Notes: a model not told the origin generated them from the letters alone. A stretch of DNA of 64,000 nucleotides from Alkalibacterium sp049389645 (GCF_049389645.1 NZ_CP186540.1:1860001-1924000); one strand, 5' to 3'. Positions 41,181 to 50,821 are shown, counted from the first letter of the stretch. Translations and numbers: made by a program.

Positions 41181-41408
41181 TAGATAACCACAACCTTGTT
41201 AGGTGAGGCTACCATATGGAGACAAGCTACTGCCCGGAAACGTCTAAAGACGCCAACGGGTCAGCAAAAATTCTCGGATGAAGGGGATTTTTAATGTAGC
41301 TGAGGAATATTCTCTATGCCATATGAAGCTAAAGCTCAACGACAGAGGTGTTTTTGAAGATGACTTCACGTTCATGTTCTTAGCACGCTCAAGTAGGCGT
41401 GTTTTTTT
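41181..41408 (+). promoter_or_regulatory. M-box (ykoK) magnesium riboswitch with terminator
   Basis: Highly conserved M-box blocks are present: GTTAGGTGAGGCTACC, ATGGAGACAAGCTACTGCCC, AAAGACGCCAACGGGTCAGC, GATTTTTAATGTAGCTGA and CTATGCCATATGAAGCTAAAG. The expression platform ends in a terminator, CACGC-TCAAGTAGG-CGTG plus seven T (41384-41408). High Mg2+ should stop transcription before mgtE. The stretch 41002-41180 upstream holds no gene. Confidence 0.95.
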
Positions 41409-41505
41409 ATCTGTAAAATTATAGAACTTTAAATTGAATTCAACAAAATGGTTGTACGTTCGGTTAAGTTCCTTCTAGTAATTTACATCAATGGAGGTGA
41501 GGCGT

Positions 41506-41625
41506 ATGGATCCTGTGCCTTTATATATCAGGATGAAAAAATTTAAAAATATAATATTTCAAGATGATCTGACGCTAAACCAAACGAAAAGGGTGAAACA
41601 GTATGAAATTAGTGAAAAGCAATAA
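41506..41625 (+). CDS. Putative mgtE leader peptide (39 aa)
   Basis: An ideal GGAGGTGA box stands eight bases before an ATG opening a 39-codon frame, MDPVPLYIRMKKFKN..., that ends 23 bases inside mgtE in another frame. It lies after the M-box terminator, so it is translated only when the riboswitch allows read-through. The Asp-Pro-Val-Pro start recalls Salmonella MgtL, where acidic and proline residues destabilise ribosomes at low Mg2+. Coupling or Mg2+-sensing is inference; the frame and its strong ribosome binding site are directly visible. Not long enough to judge by homology. Confidence 0.6.
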   Translation: MDPVPLYIRMKKFKNIIFQDDLTLNQTKRVKQYEISEKQ

Positions 41626-42970
41626 ACAAAAAACATATGAACATATTTTCAAAGCAGCAAAAGATAATGACAAACAGACCTTCAGAGCTCTATTTTTACG
41701 ATTGCATGATCGTGACCAGCACGAGGTTTTCCATTTACTTTACCCCGATAAAAAACGAAAAATATCTGAATTTTTAACACCAGAAGAGTTTGGAGAAATT
41801 TTTGAATGGATGGAAACAGAAGATCAGGAAGCTGCTGTACAATACCTTCCTGATGAGTATATGGCCGAAGTCTTTAATACGATGTCAGCTGATGATGTTG
41901 CTCGGTTCATGACCGAAAGTGATGACGCGGACAATCTGACACTACTAGAGATGATGGATGATGAAGAAAGTCAGCGCGTTCAGGAGATTATGTCTTACGA
42001 ACCGGAAACTGCCGGCTCCATCATGACAAAAGAATTTATATCGATCAATCACACAGAAACAATGTCCGAGGTTATTAATAGACTGAGAAAAATTGGACGC
42101 GAAGCAGAAACGATTTATTATTTGTATGTCGTCGATGACAAAGATCGTTTAGTAGGCGTGTTATCCTTGAGAGATTTACTGCTCTCTCCGGAAAATGAAA
42201 CAGTCGCCAATATCATGTTCACTCAAGTAGTATCCGTCAATGTCGGTGATGACCAGGAAAAAGTTGCCCGAGTTATTCAAGATTATGACTTGCTTGCTAT
42301 TCCTGTCTTAGGTTTTAACGGTACGATCCAAGGTATTGTAACCGTTGATGACGTCATGGACGTACTGGAAGAAGAGATGACGGAAGACTTTAACGAATTT
42401 GCCGCTATTAAACGGACGGAAGATGATCCCAGGAAAACAACGGTGATGTCAACGGCTAAAGCTAGAATTCCATGGATAGTCGTGCTGTTATTCTTGGGTA
42501 TGTTTACCGGAGCACTGATAGGTGTATTTGAAGAAACGCTGGAAGCTGTTGTTATACTTGCAACCTTTATTCCCATTATGATGGCAACGGCAGGTAATGT
42601 CGGTACACAATCGTTAGCGGTTGCTGTGCGGAATTTGACTATCGATGATGACAGAGATAAAGAAGGATTTATTCATACAGTGAAAAATGAACTGGGTGCC
42701 GGTATGCTTATGGGAGTAATAGCCGCAATCGTGATGATTGCAATCATACTCGTCTTATATGGTAACGTTACACTGGCATTCATTGTTGCTGCTTCAATGT
42801 TTTTGACGGTAAGTATCTCAACTGTTATTGGCACGACCATTCCTGCAATCATAACTAAATTTAATATGGATCCGGCAGTTGCTTCAGGTCCGTTTATCAC
42901 GACGATCAATGACTCAGTCAGTTTGGTTATTTACTTTTCCATCGCAACGATGTTAATAGAATTTTTATGA
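41603..42970 (+). CDS. mgtE: Magnesium transporter MgtE
   Basis: 455 residues. An N-terminal acidic superhelical domain (LTPEEFGEIFEWMETEDQEA), then paired CBS domains (MTKEFISINHTETMSEVINRLRKIG and IMFTQVVSVNVGDDQEKVARVIQ), the plug helix, and five membrane helices with GNVGTQSLAVAVRN and the C-terminal DPAVASGPFITTINDSVSL Mg2+-site motif. The CBS/N domains close the channel when internal Mg2+ is high. Expression is gated by the M-box upstream, giving two layers of Mg2+ control. AAAGGGTGA lies before the ATG, inside the overlapping leader frame. Confidence 0.95.
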   Translation: MKLVKSNKQKTYEHIFKAAKDNDKQTFRALFLRLHDRDQHEVFHLLYPDKKRKISEFLTPEEFGEIFEWMETEDQEAAVQYLPDEYMAEVFNTMSADDVARFMTESDDADNLTLLEMMDDEESQRVQEIMSYEPETAGSIMTKEFISINHTETMSEVINRLRKIGREAETIYYLYVVDDKDRLVGVLSLRDLLLSPENETVANIMFTQVVSVNVGDDQEKVARVIQDYDLLAIPVLGFNGTIQGIVTVDDVMDVLEEEMTEDFNEFAAIKRTEDDPRKTTVMSTAKARIPWIVVLLFLGMFTGALIGVFEETLEAVVILATFIPIMMATAGNVGTQSLAVAVRNLTIDDDRDKEGFIHTVKNELGAGMLMGVIAAIVMIAIILVLYGNVTLAFIVAASMFLTVSISTVIGTTIPAIITKFNMDPAVASGPFITTINDSVSLVIYFSIATMLIEFL

Positions 42971-43066
42971 AATGTGAACAAAAATATTTTTGAATTAAAA
43001 ATGAGACGTACCATTTCATGACTGTTAGTGGTATAATAACAGGTGTGAAAGTAGAGGTGACAGCAT

Positions 43067-43414
43067 ATGATAGAAATGGCTACAGCAGATACGCATCAGG
43101 ATAAAGTCATTTGCCCGAAGTTTGAACAATCCTTTGCCATCTTAGGGAAAAAATGGACTGGCTTGATTATTGATGTATTGTTGGATGGACCTCGTCGATT
43201 CAAAGACTTGTCACAGTCAATATCTGGCGTCAGCGATCGTGTATTAGTCGAACGTCTCAAAGAACTTGAAAAAGAAAATATTGTAACCAAAGATTTGGAT
43301 GATTCGTGCGATATGAAATCAGGTTATTGTTTAACTGAAAAAGGTAAAGCTTTAAAGAATGTTATGATCGAAGTACAAGAATGGGCAGACCAATGGGTTT
43401 GTGAAATAGACTAA
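43067..43414 (+). CDS. HxlR-family transcriptional regulator
   Basis: 115 residues, a winged helix with the HxlR opening CPKFEQSFAILGKKWTGLIIDVLLDGPRRF and LSQSISGVSDRVLVERLKELE. Cys16 at the conserved redox position and two more cysteines (DSCDMKSGYCL) in the wing suggest a thiol sensor like HypR or YodB of B. subtilis; the signal itself is unknown. GAGGTGAC precedes the ATG, with a -10 TATAAT about 40 bp upstream. A second ATG three codons in is a possible start. It lies between mgtE and the pheST leader, alone. Confidence 0.88.
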   Translation: MIEMATADTHQDKVICPKFEQSFAILGKKWTGLIIDVLLDGPRRFKDLSQSISGVSDRVLVERLKELEKENIVTKDLDDSCDMKSGYCLTEKGKALKNVMIEVQEWADQWVCEID

Positions 43415-43420
43415 AACAAA

Positions 43421-43663
43421 TGATGAAAAAGAGTACTCTGACGAAACACTACTAGAGAACGATGTCCTGGCTGAAAGCATCGATTGAATCGTTTGAGGAA
43501 GTTCACTTTCATCACTTTTCCACTCAGTCTGAACTGGACGGAGAAGTATGTAGATTAACTTTTAATCTCGGTATGCGCCGTTATGCAGAAGTGCAAAAGG
43601 TAACTTTTGAACAAGGGTGGTACCGCGTGTTGACCTCGTCCCTCTATTGGGATGGGGTTTTTT
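43421..43663 (+). promoter_or_regulatory. T-box riboswitch of pheST (phenylalanine)
   Basis: The T-box sequence AAGGGTGGTACCGCG is at 43613-43627, within an antiterminator. A terminator follows: CCTCGTCCC / GGGATGGGG with six T (43634-43663). Stem I occupies the first 120 nt, with a candidate UUC specifier in GAAGTTCACT. Uncharged tRNA-Phe pairing with both regions would allow read-through into pheS. Confidence 0.93.
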
Positions 43664-43721
43664 ATTTTGTTTTAAAAAACAATTAGACAAAATGTCATAT
43701 TTTAACTAAAGGAGCATGACA

Positions 43722-44768
43722 ATGGAAATGGAAGAAAAATTAACGACGCTGTTGGAAGACGTAAAAAAAGAAGTGAGCAGTGCAACTGAATTGAAAGAAA
43801 TCGAAGCACTACGTGTCAAGTACTTAGGTAAAAAAGGCGAAGTCACAGCTGTGCTAAAAGGCATGAAAGATCTTTCGGCTGAACAACGTCCCGTATTCGG
43901 TAAAAAAGCGAATGAAGTACGTGATGAAATCACTGCTTTATTATCTGAAAAGAAAACAAGTCTTGAAGTAGAAGCGTTGGAAAAGCAACTCATTGAGGAA
44001 GCCATCGATGTTACGCTGCCAGGCAAACAAGTAAAGACTGGTCAAACACATGTCTTGACACAAATTATGGAAGACATCGAGGATCTGTTCTTAGGCATGG
44101 GCTATCAGGTCATTGAAGGAACCGAAGTTGAAACAGATTATTACAACTTTGAACGTGTCAACTTACCGCAGAATCATCCCGCGCGTGATATGCAAGATAC
44201 CTTTTATATCACATCAGACGTCTTGCTGCGTACCCACACGTCACCGATCCAGGCACGAACGCTGGAGAGTCATGATTTTTCTAAAGGGCCGCTCAAAATG
44301 ATCAGTCCGGGCAAAGTCTATCGCCGTGATACTGATGATGCAACGCACTCCCATCAGTTCCATCAAATAGAAGGCATGGTTATTGACGAAAACATTACCA
44401 TGGCAGATTTAAAAGGCACTCTGGAACTGTTAGCCAAGAAAATGTTTGGTGAAGAAAGAGAAATCCGACTTCGTCCAAGTTATTTCCCGTTTACAGAACC
44501 TAGTGTCGAAGTCGATGTGTCCTGCTTTAAATGTGAAGGAAAGGGATGTAACGTCTGTAAACAAACCGGCTGGATCGAAATTTTAGGTGCCGGCATGACG
44601 CATCCCCATGTATTGGAAATGTCCGGTGTGGATTCTTCGAAATATGGCGGATTCGCTTTCGGCTTAGGCCCTGACCGTATCGCGATGCTGAAATATGGCG
44701 TGGATGACATTCGCCATTTCTATTTAAATGATCAGCGATTCTTGGAACAATTTAAAAGGAAAGGATAG
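43722..44768 (+). CDS. pheS: Phenylalanyl-tRNA synthetase alpha subunit
   Basis: 348 residues from the second ATG, seven bases after AAAGGAG; the first ATG is too close. An N-terminal coiled coil (KEIEALRVKYLGKKGEVTAVLKGM) contacts tRNA. Class II motifs follow: HPARDMQDTFYI (motif 1 region), GKVYRRDTDDATHSHQFHQIEG (motif 2) and FAFGLGPDRIAMLKYGVDDIR (motif 3). A Cys cluster (CFKCEGKGCNVC) sits in the insertion typical of bacterial PheS. Forms the alpha2beta2 enzyme with PheT. Controlled by the T-box upstream. Confidence 0.97.
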   Translation: MEMEEKLTTLLEDVKKEVSSATELKEIEALRVKYLGKKGEVTAVLKGMKDLSAEQRPVFGKKANEVRDEITALLSEKKTSLEVEALEKQLIEEAIDVTLPGKQVKTGQTHVLTQIMEDIEDLFLGMGYQVIEGTEVETDYYNFERVNLPQNHPARDMQDTFYITSDVLLRTHTSPIQARTLESHDFSKGPLKMISPGKVYRRDTDDATHSHQFHQIEGMVIDENITMADLKGTLELLAKKMFGEEREIRLRPSYFPFTEPSVEVDVSCFKCEGKGCNVCKQTGWIEILGAGMTHPHVLEMSGVDSSKYGGFAFGLGPDRIAMLKYGVDDIRHFYLNDQRFLEQFKRKG

Positions 44769-44774
44769 GAGAGT

Positions 44775-47192
44775 ATGAGAGTATCAGTCAAGTGGTTAAG
44801 TGAATATTTAGATTTAAACGGTATTTCTCCAATAGAATTGGCAGACCAGATTACATTAACTGGGATCGAAGTGGATGAAGTGAGTATCCCTTCAATCAAT
44901 TTAGAGAATCTCGTCGTCGGAGAAGTGCTGATATGTGAACAAATGGTAGACTCAGATCATCTGAACCTGACAACGGTCAATGTCGATCAAGCGGAACATT
45001 CTCAAATCGTTTGTGGAGCGCCCAACGTTAAAGCGGGGCAAAAGGTCATTGTCGCTTTACCAGGTGCGACCCTACCTAATGGCTTGAAAATCAAAAAGAG
45101 CAAACTAAGAGGGGTCGTATCAAATGGCATGATCTGCAGCTTGCAGGAATTAGGCTTTTCTGATTCAGTCGTACCGAAGAAAGCTGAAGATGGTATCTAT
45201 GTCCTGCCGGAAGATGCAGTAATTGGTGCCAGCGCATTACCTTACATTGGTCTGGATGACGCCTTCATCGAACTGGATATCACCCCAAACCGTGCCGATG
45301 CTTTGAGCATGCGTGGTGTGGGTTATGAAGTCGGGGCTATTCTTTCGCAACAACCGGATTTCAAAGAAGTCACTGTTCTGGAAGATGATTCTGAAGATAT
45401 CAGCGATTATATCGATGTGTCAGTTGCTGATGCAAAGGATGCACCCGTATACAAAATACGTGTGATCAAAGAGGTCACAGTGAAAGAAAGTCCGTTATGG
45501 CTGCAGCGTAAGTTGATGCATGCAGGCATCCGTCCCATCGATGCCGTCGTTGACGTAACGAATTACATCATGCTGGAGTATGGACAACCACTGCATGCCT
45601 TCGATTATGAGTCTTTAAGTTCTAAAAAAATCAGAGTCAGAAGAGCAGCACAAGGTGAAACGCTGGTGACCTTAGATGGGCAGGAGCGTCAGTTGAGTCT
45701 GGATAACCTGGTCATTACAAATGGTGAAAAGCCGGTCGCGTTAGCCGGTGTCATGGGTGGCGAAAACACCCACGTCACGAGTGAGACGAGAACGATCGCG
45801 CTTGAATCAGCCATGTTTGAATCCAGCATCATCAGAAAAACGGCGCAGGCGCTCAATTTAAGAAGTGAAGCGAGTTCGCGTTTCGAAAAAGGACTCAATA
45901 CAGCAACCATTGAAAAAGCGCTGGATCATGCGGCCCAACTGATTGCAGAACTTGGCAATGGTCAAGTCGTCAGTGGTGTGGCACGTTTCGAAGCCATTCA
46001 GCCGGAAGACAAGAAAGTAGTCATCACACTCGCTAAAATCAATCAAACACTTGGAACAGCTTTATCACTTGAAGAAGTGGTGAGCTTGATGGACCGTTTA
46101 GGTTTTGACAGTCAAACGGCGACTCAAACACTGAAGATCACGGTTCCACCAAGACGATGGGATATTGAGATCGAAGCAGATATTATTGAAGAAGTGGCTC
46201 GCTTGCATGGGTATAGTAAATTACCGGCAACACTCCCACAAAGTGAATCTGTCCCGGGAGAACTGACGCACAAACAGCAACGTGTTCGCGAAACACGTCA
46301 CTTTATGGAAGGTGCTGGATTGTCTCAAGCAATCAGTTACGCCTTAACGACAAACAAAAAAGCTCAGGCATTCGCACGTGTCAAGGGTGAACCGGTAAAA
46401 TTGGATTGGCCAATGAGTGAAGAGCATCAGGCCTTACGTAAAAGTTTACTGAGCGGTTTATTGGATAATATCCAGTATAATGTTGCGCGACAAAACAGAC
46501 ATATTGGGTTTTATGAAATTGGTCGGGTCTTTTATCCCGTTTCAGACAGCAAATTACCGCAAGAAGTGACACACGTCTCAGGTGCCTTGACTGGGTCACG
46601 CATCGAAGCAAACTGGCAGGAAGACGAGCAGACGGTAGACTTTTATGCGGCTAAAGGTATTGTGGAAGAGTGGTTCGAGGTGATCGGTGTATCTGAAGAG
46701 ATCAGCTACGAACCAACACAGGCTTATTCCGAACTCCATCCAGGACGTACAGCTGAAATCAAATGGAGAGATAAAGTCGTGGGTGTCATCGGACAATTAC
46801 ACCCACTTATCGCAAATGAACGCGATCTGAAAGACACCTATCTGTTTGAAATCAACATGGATGAGCTGCTGGATAACCACCAGGAAGCCTTGATCCATTC
46901 ATCGATTCCAAGATATCCGGGAACATCAAGAGATGTCGCGTTTATTGTGGACGAGACCGTGTTACATGACACGATCCTTTCTGTGATGAAAGAAAACGGC
47001 GGAAAATGGTTGAAATCTATTCGACTCTTTGATCTATATCAAGGGGATAACATTGAACAAGGGAAAAAATCAATGGCGTATAGTTTAGCTTACCTGAATC
47101 CAGAAGCGACGTTAAAAGAAGAAGAAGTAACCAAAGACTTCGAACAAGTGAAAGAAGCTTTAGTGAAACACTTCGCTGCAGAAATTAGATAA
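44775..47192 (+). CDS. pheT: Phenylalanyl-tRNA synthetase beta subunit
   Basis: 805 residues, full length. The tRNA-binding OB fold (EMAP-like) spans about 40-150, with LTTVNVDQAEHSQIVCGAPNV. The B3/4 editing domain includes ITPNRADALSMRGVGYE and later MLEYGQPLHAFDYE; B5 contains VPPRRWDIEIEADIIEEVARLHGY; the C-terminal FDX-ACB domain begins near PRYPGTSRDVAFIVDE. It provides tRNA binding and hydrolyses Tyr-tRNA-Phe. It starts six bases after pheS and shares its T-box regulation. Confidence 0.97.
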   Translation: MRVSVKWLSEYLDLNGISPIELADQITLTGIEVDEVSIPSINLENLVVGEVLICEQMVDSDHLNLTTVNVDQAEHSQIVCGAPNVKAGQKVIVALPGATLPNGLKIKKSKLRGVVSNGMICSLQELGFSDSVVPKKAEDGIYVLPEDAVIGASALPYIGLDDAFIELDITPNRADALSMRGVGYEVGAILSQQPDFKEVTVLEDDSEDISDYIDVSVADAKDAPVYKIRVIKEVTVKESPLWLQRKLMHAGIRPIDAVVDVTNYIMLEYGQPLHAFDYESLSSKKIRVRRAAQGETLVTLDGQERQLSLDNLVITNGEKPVALAGVMGGENTHVTSETRTIALESAMFESSIIRKTAQALNLRSEASSRFEKGLNTATIEKALDHAAQLIAELGNGQVVSGVARFEAIQPEDKKVVITLAKINQTLGTALSLEEVVSLMDRLGFDSQTATQTLKITVPPRRWDIEIEADIIEEVARLHGYSKLPATLPQSESVPGELTHKQQRVRETRHFMEGAGLSQAISYALTTNKKAQAFARVKGEPVKLDWPMSEEHQALRKSLLSGLLDNIQYNVARQNRHIGFYEIGRVFYPVSDSKLPQEVTHVSGALTGSRIEANWQEDEQTVDFYAAKGIVEEWFEVIGVSEEISYEPTQAYSELHPGRTAEIKWRDKVVGVIGQLHPLIANERDLKDTYLFEINMDELLDNHQEALIHSSIPRYPGTSRDVAFIVDETVLHDTILSVMKENGGKWLKSIRLFDLYQGDNIEQGKKSMAYSLAYLNPEATLKEEEVTKDFEQVKEALVKHFAAEIR

Positions 47193-47236
47193 CAGCTCTA
47201 AGGAGTCAAACTAAACTTGCAAATAAAGAAAATTTT

Positions 47237-47266
47237 CAGAGTGGGCATCTGTCTACTCTGTTTTTC
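47237..47266 (+). terminator. Rho-independent terminator
   Basis: CAGAGT / ACTCTG stem, 12-nt loop, five T, after pheT. Confidence 0.7.
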
Positions 47267-47381
47267 ATATAGAATACCTTGATTATTCACAGAAATCAGT
47301 ATAAAAAAAGCTGGAAGTAATGCACGCTGAACAAATTCGTGTTATTATAATAAAGAATTTGAGAAGCGAGGGGGCTGTGTC

Positions 47382-47651
47382 ATGTCCGAAGGGAAGCGAA
47401 GATATAAAGCAACTATAGATGGAGAAATATACACTATTGTTGGTTCAAAGCCTGAAAAACATATGCGCGTCGTCGCAGAGACAGTGGATGAACAATTAAG
47501 TCAATTAAAAGAACTAACAAAAGGTCTGGATAAAGAAAAAAGGGCCATCTTATTGGCAATCAATGCCGTATCGGATCAATTGACCATGCGACATGAATTG
47601 GAAGAACTGAAAGAAAAATACGAACGGTTAGAACAGAATTTAGAAAACTAA
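47382..47651 (+). CDS. zapA: Cell division protein ZapA
   Basis: 89 residues. The N-terminal beta region KRRYKATIDGEIYTIVGSKPEKHMRVVAETVDEQL and the C-terminal coiled coil (MRHELEELKEKYERLEQNL) match ZapA, which bundles FtsZ filaments at the division site. GAGGGGG precedes the ATG. The order zapA, cvpA, mutS2, trxA is conserved across Bacillota and supports the call. Confidence 0.93.
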   Translation: MSEGKRRYKATIDGEIYTIVGSKPEKHMRVVAETVDEQLSQLKELTKGLDKEKRAILLAINAVSDQLTMRHELEELKEKYERLEQNLEN

Positions 47652-47674
47652 CTTTAGTCAACAAGGAGAAAAGT

Positions 47675-48235
47675 ATGCTGTTAACAGGGATTATTATCTT
47701 TTTATTACTATTATCACTATATAGCGGAGCACGAAGAGGCTTGGTCTTGCAGCTCGTATTAACGATCGGGTATGCTGTCTCATTCTGGTTTGCTTTGAAT
47801 TATTATCAAATGCTCAGTGAGTACGTGGAGATGTTTGTTCCGTATCCTACACCGGTATCTACATCAGACAATCCCTTCGTACTTTACGGCATCGATTTCT
47901 TATTTGAATTAGACGGCCCTTTTTATAAGGGTGTCTCATTTGTAGTGTTGTTATTTATCGGTTGGCTTGTCACTCGAATCCTGGGTGGCTTGTTCCAGTC
48001 ATTGGCAGACTTACCAGTGGTTCGGACAGTCAACGCAATTGGTGGAGCGGTTTTGAGCTTTGTTGTACATTACATTGGGATATTCTTTGTCCTCTTTGTT
48101 CTCTCAATGATGCCCATAGCACTCATACAAAACCAGTTTGCATCAAGCGCACTGGCTAGAGAAATCGTCACGGACACACCGGAATTGTCACAGCAAGTGT
48201 ATGACTGGTGGATCGAACAAGGACTACAAGAATAA
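47675..48235 (+). CDS. CvpA-family membrane protein
   Basis: 186 residues, four membrane segments. The opening YSGARRGLVLQLVLTIGYAVSFWFA and the ILGGLFQSLADLPVVRTVNAIGGAVLSF stretch are the CvpA (colicin V production) signature. Its function in Firmicutes is poorly defined; in other bacteria it affects envelope integrity. AAGGAG precedes the ATG, 23 bp after zapA, so the two are co-transcribed. A hairpin terminator separates it from mutS2. Confidence 0.88.
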   Translation: MLLTGIIIFLLLLSLYSGARRGLVLQLVLTIGYAVSFWFALNYYQMLSEYVEMFVPYPTPVSTSDNPFVLYGIDFLFELDGPFYKGVSFVVLLFIGWLVTRILGGLFQSLADLPVVRTVNAIGGAVLSFVVHYIGIFFVLFVLSMMPIALIQNQFASSALAREIVTDTPELSQQVYDWWIEQGLQE

Positions 48236-48256
48236 ATCCAGATAAACGCAAGGCGT

Positions 48257-48306
48257 GTTGATTGAAGGAGAAACATCACTATGATGCCCTTCGATCAACC
48301 TTTTTT
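48257..48306 (+). terminator. Rho-independent terminator
   Basis: GTTGATTGAAGG / CCTTCGATCAAC with a nested CATCA-CTA-TGATG hairpin and six T. It falls between cvpA and mutS2. Confidence 0.88.
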
Positions 48307-48344
48307 GTAGAGTCGTAAGAGTGAAACATTTAAGGAGAGAACGT

Positions 48345-50717
48345 ATGACGGAAACATTTCAATCTTCATTCAAGACGTTGGAATATGAAAAAGTAATCAT
48401 TAAATTAGGTGAGCATACAGTATCGAAGCTAGGGAAAGAAAAAGTCAGGACCATCAAACCATCCGATCATAAAAACACCATCTTGGAACAATTAGAAGAA
48501 ACAGAAGACGCGGTTTTGCTGATGCGCTTAAGAGGCGGCATTCCACTAGCTGCTTTTGAAGACATCCGTCCTCACCTAAAACGTGTCCGGGTTCAAGGCA
48601 GTTTGAACGGTACAGAAATTGCTCAAATTGGTCGTTTACTGAGAACGCTGAGAGAAATCAAGACGTTTTTTAGAAAAGCGGAAGAAGAGGACATTCCTCT
48701 GCACCGTTTATATGACAAAATAAATAAATTGGAAACATTTAATGCTTTAGAGAAAAAAATATTTATAGTCGTAGACGAAGGTGGCCACGTTCTGGATGAC
48801 GCCAGCTCGAAACTCAAAGGTTTGAGAGATGGTATCAGACAGACAGAAAGTCGTGCACGTCAAAAACTTGAAAGTATTGTTAGAGGTCCTCAATCGCGGT
48901 TTCTCACAGATGCACTGATCACGATGCGAAATGACCGCTACGTGATCCCTGTAAAGGCAGAGAATCGATCCGTATTTGGCGGTGTTATCCATGACCAAAG
49001 CTCGACAGGTCAAACGCTGTTTGTTGAACCTCAAAGTGTCGTCGATTTAAATAATCGTCTGCGCCAGTATCAAGTGGAAGAGAAATATGAAGTGGAACGC
49101 ATTTTAGCTGAATTGACCATGGAAATCGAACCTTACCGAGAAGATTTGGAAGAACATCTGAGATTACTGGTTGAACTCGATGTGATTCAAGCCAAAGGAC
49201 GCTTTGCAAGAGCGATTAGAGCCGTCAAACCAAGAATAAGTACGGATAATCATGTTGAGTTATATCAGGCGCGACATCCTTTGCTTACTGATGATGAAGT
49301 GGTACCTAACGATATCGTCATTGGAAAAGACTATAAAACCATGATCGTGACCGGACCCAATACGGGTGGGAAGACAGTAGCCTTAAAAACGCTTGGGTTG
49401 CTCCAGTTGATGGGACAGTCAGGCTTGTTTATCCCAGTAGAAGAAAACAGTACCATGGGCATCTTCTCGAGCGTCTACGCGGATATCGGTGACGAACAAT
49501 CAATTGAACAAAGTCTATCCACGTTCTCATCGCATTTAACAAAAATCGTCAATATTTTAAAACAAATGAATGACAAGAGTCTTATTCTGTTGGATGAATT
49601 GGGTGCCGGAACGGATCCTCAAGAAGGAGCAGCATTGGCGATAGCTATACTCGATGCGATTGCTCAAAGCGGCTGTTATGTCATGATCACCTCACATTAC
49701 CCGGAACTGAAAGCCTATGGGTATAACCGACCGGAAACCATTAATGCCAGTATGGAATTTGATGTCGATACGCTCAGTCCAACGTTTCGCTTACTCATTG
49801 GTATCCCGGGAAGAAGTAATGCGTTTGAGATCGCTAGACGTTTGGGACTGGATTCAATGATCATTGAATCTGCTAAACAATTGATGAGTGGCGATAGCCA
49901 GAGTGTAGACCAGATGATTGAAGATCTGGAAGGTAAACGCAAGCAAGCGGAAAGTGAAGCAGGCAAAGCGACCAAAGAACGTAGAGACGCAGAGAGCTTG
50001 CATAGAAAGCTTGAAGCAGAGTACAAAGCTTATCAGAATGAAAAAGACCGGTTACGTAAAAAAGCAGAAACAGAAGCTAATACTTATTTGGAAAAGAAAA
50101 AGCAGGAAGCAGAAGCTATCATTAAAGACTTACGACAAAAACAGCTCGAAGGGCATATGAGTGAACCACTTAAAGAACACGAATTTATCGATGTCCAATC
50201 GCGGTTATCACACCTTAAGACAGAAGAAATGAGCCTGAATAAAAATAAAGTCTTGCAGAAACAAAAACAGAAAAAGGGTTTGAGGGTCGGCAATAGTGTT
50301 GAAGTCCAGTCGTTCGGTCAAAGAGGGATTATTGTTGAACAGTCGGATAACAGTCACTGGGTGGTTCAAATGGGCATGCTTAAAATGAGACTGCCTGAAT
50401 CGGATCTGGTTCAGATAGAGCAGGAAAAAGAACCCAAACAACGCGTCTCGGTTACACGCTCTTCAAGCATGGGCGTTTCGACTGAAATAGATGTCAGAGG
50501 AGAACGCGTGGAAGAAGCCCTCAACAAAGTGGATAAATATTTAGATCAAGCCCTACTTGCCAATTATCCAAAAGTAACGATCATTCACGGTATGGGGACG
50601 GGTGCGGTAAGAAAAGGCGTCCAACAATTCTTGAAAAAACACTCGCAAGTCAAGGAGTTTGGTGATGCACCAGCGAACCAGGGCGGGAACGGCGCAACAA
50701 TTGTGACGTTTAAATAG
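48345..50717 (+). CDS. mutS2: Endonuclease MutS2
   Basis: 790 residues from the ATG that follows AAGGAGAGAACGT; an upstream in-frame ATG lies before that box. MutS clamp/core helices come first, then the ATPase with Walker A TGPNTGGKTVALKT, Walker B SLILLDELGAGTDPQEG and STFSSHLTKIV. A Lys/Glu-rich coiled coil (about 510-620) leads to the C-terminal Smr nuclease domain (IDVRGERVEEALNKVDKYL, IHGMGTGAVRKGVQQFL). MutS2/RqcU has roles in splitting collided ribosomes and in suppressing recombination. No mismatch-binding domain, as expected for MutS2. Confidence 0.96.
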   Translation: MTETFQSSFKTLEYEKVIIKLGEHTVSKLGKEKVRTIKPSDHKNTILEQLEETEDAVLLMRLRGGIPLAAFEDIRPHLKRVRVQGSLNGTEIAQIGRLLRTLREIKTFFRKAEEEDIPLHRLYDKINKLETFNALEKKIFIVVDEGGHVLDDASSKLKGLRDGIRQTESRARQKLESIVRGPQSRFLTDALITMRNDRYVIPVKAENRSVFGGVIHDQSSTGQTLFVEPQSVVDLNNRLRQYQVEEKYEVERILAELTMEIEPYREDLEEHLRLLVELDVIQAKGRFARAIRAVKPRISTDNHVELYQARHPLLTDDEVVPNDIVIGKDYKTMIVTGPNTGGKTVALKTLGLLQLMGQSGLFIPVEENSTMGIFSSVYADIGDEQSIEQSLSTFSSHLTKIVNILKQMNDKSLILLDELGAGTDPQEGAALAIAILDAIAQSGCYVMITSHYPELKAYGYNRPETINASMEFDVDTLSPTFRLLIGIPGRSNAFEIARRLGLDSMIIESAKQLMSGDSQSVDQMIEDLEGKRKQAESEAGKATKERRDAESLHRKLEAEYKAYQNEKDRLRKKAETEANTYLEKKKQEAEAIIKDLRQKQLEGHMSEPLKEHEFIDVQSRLSHLKTEEMSLNKNKVLQKQKQKKGLRVGNSVEVQSFGQRGIIVEQSDNSHWVVQMGMLKMRLPESDLVQIEQEKEPKQRVSVTRSSSMGVSTEIDVRGERVEEALNKVDKYLDQALLANYPKVTIIHGMGTGAVRKGVQQFLKKHSQVKEFGDAPANQGGNGATIVTFK

Positions 50718-50732
50718 AATAATAGTCTATGG

Positions 50733-50761
50733 TAGACAAGAATATAAGAATTTGCTATACT
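50733..50761 (+). promoter_or_regulatory. trxA promoter
   Basis: TAGACA, exactly 17 bp, TATACT within an extended TGCTATACT. A leader hairpin (ACTTACTT/AAGTGAGT) follows before the AGGAGG box. Confidence 0.65.
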
Positions 50762-50821
50762 AATCAATAGGACGAATAACTTACTTTTAATAAGTGAGTT
50801 AATAAATAGGAGGAATTTAGA

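Noticed and set aside
43462..43686. 74-codon ORF ahead of pheS
   Set aside because: It lies wholly within the T-box leader, including the T-box motif and terminator; no ribosome binding site and no protein-like composition.
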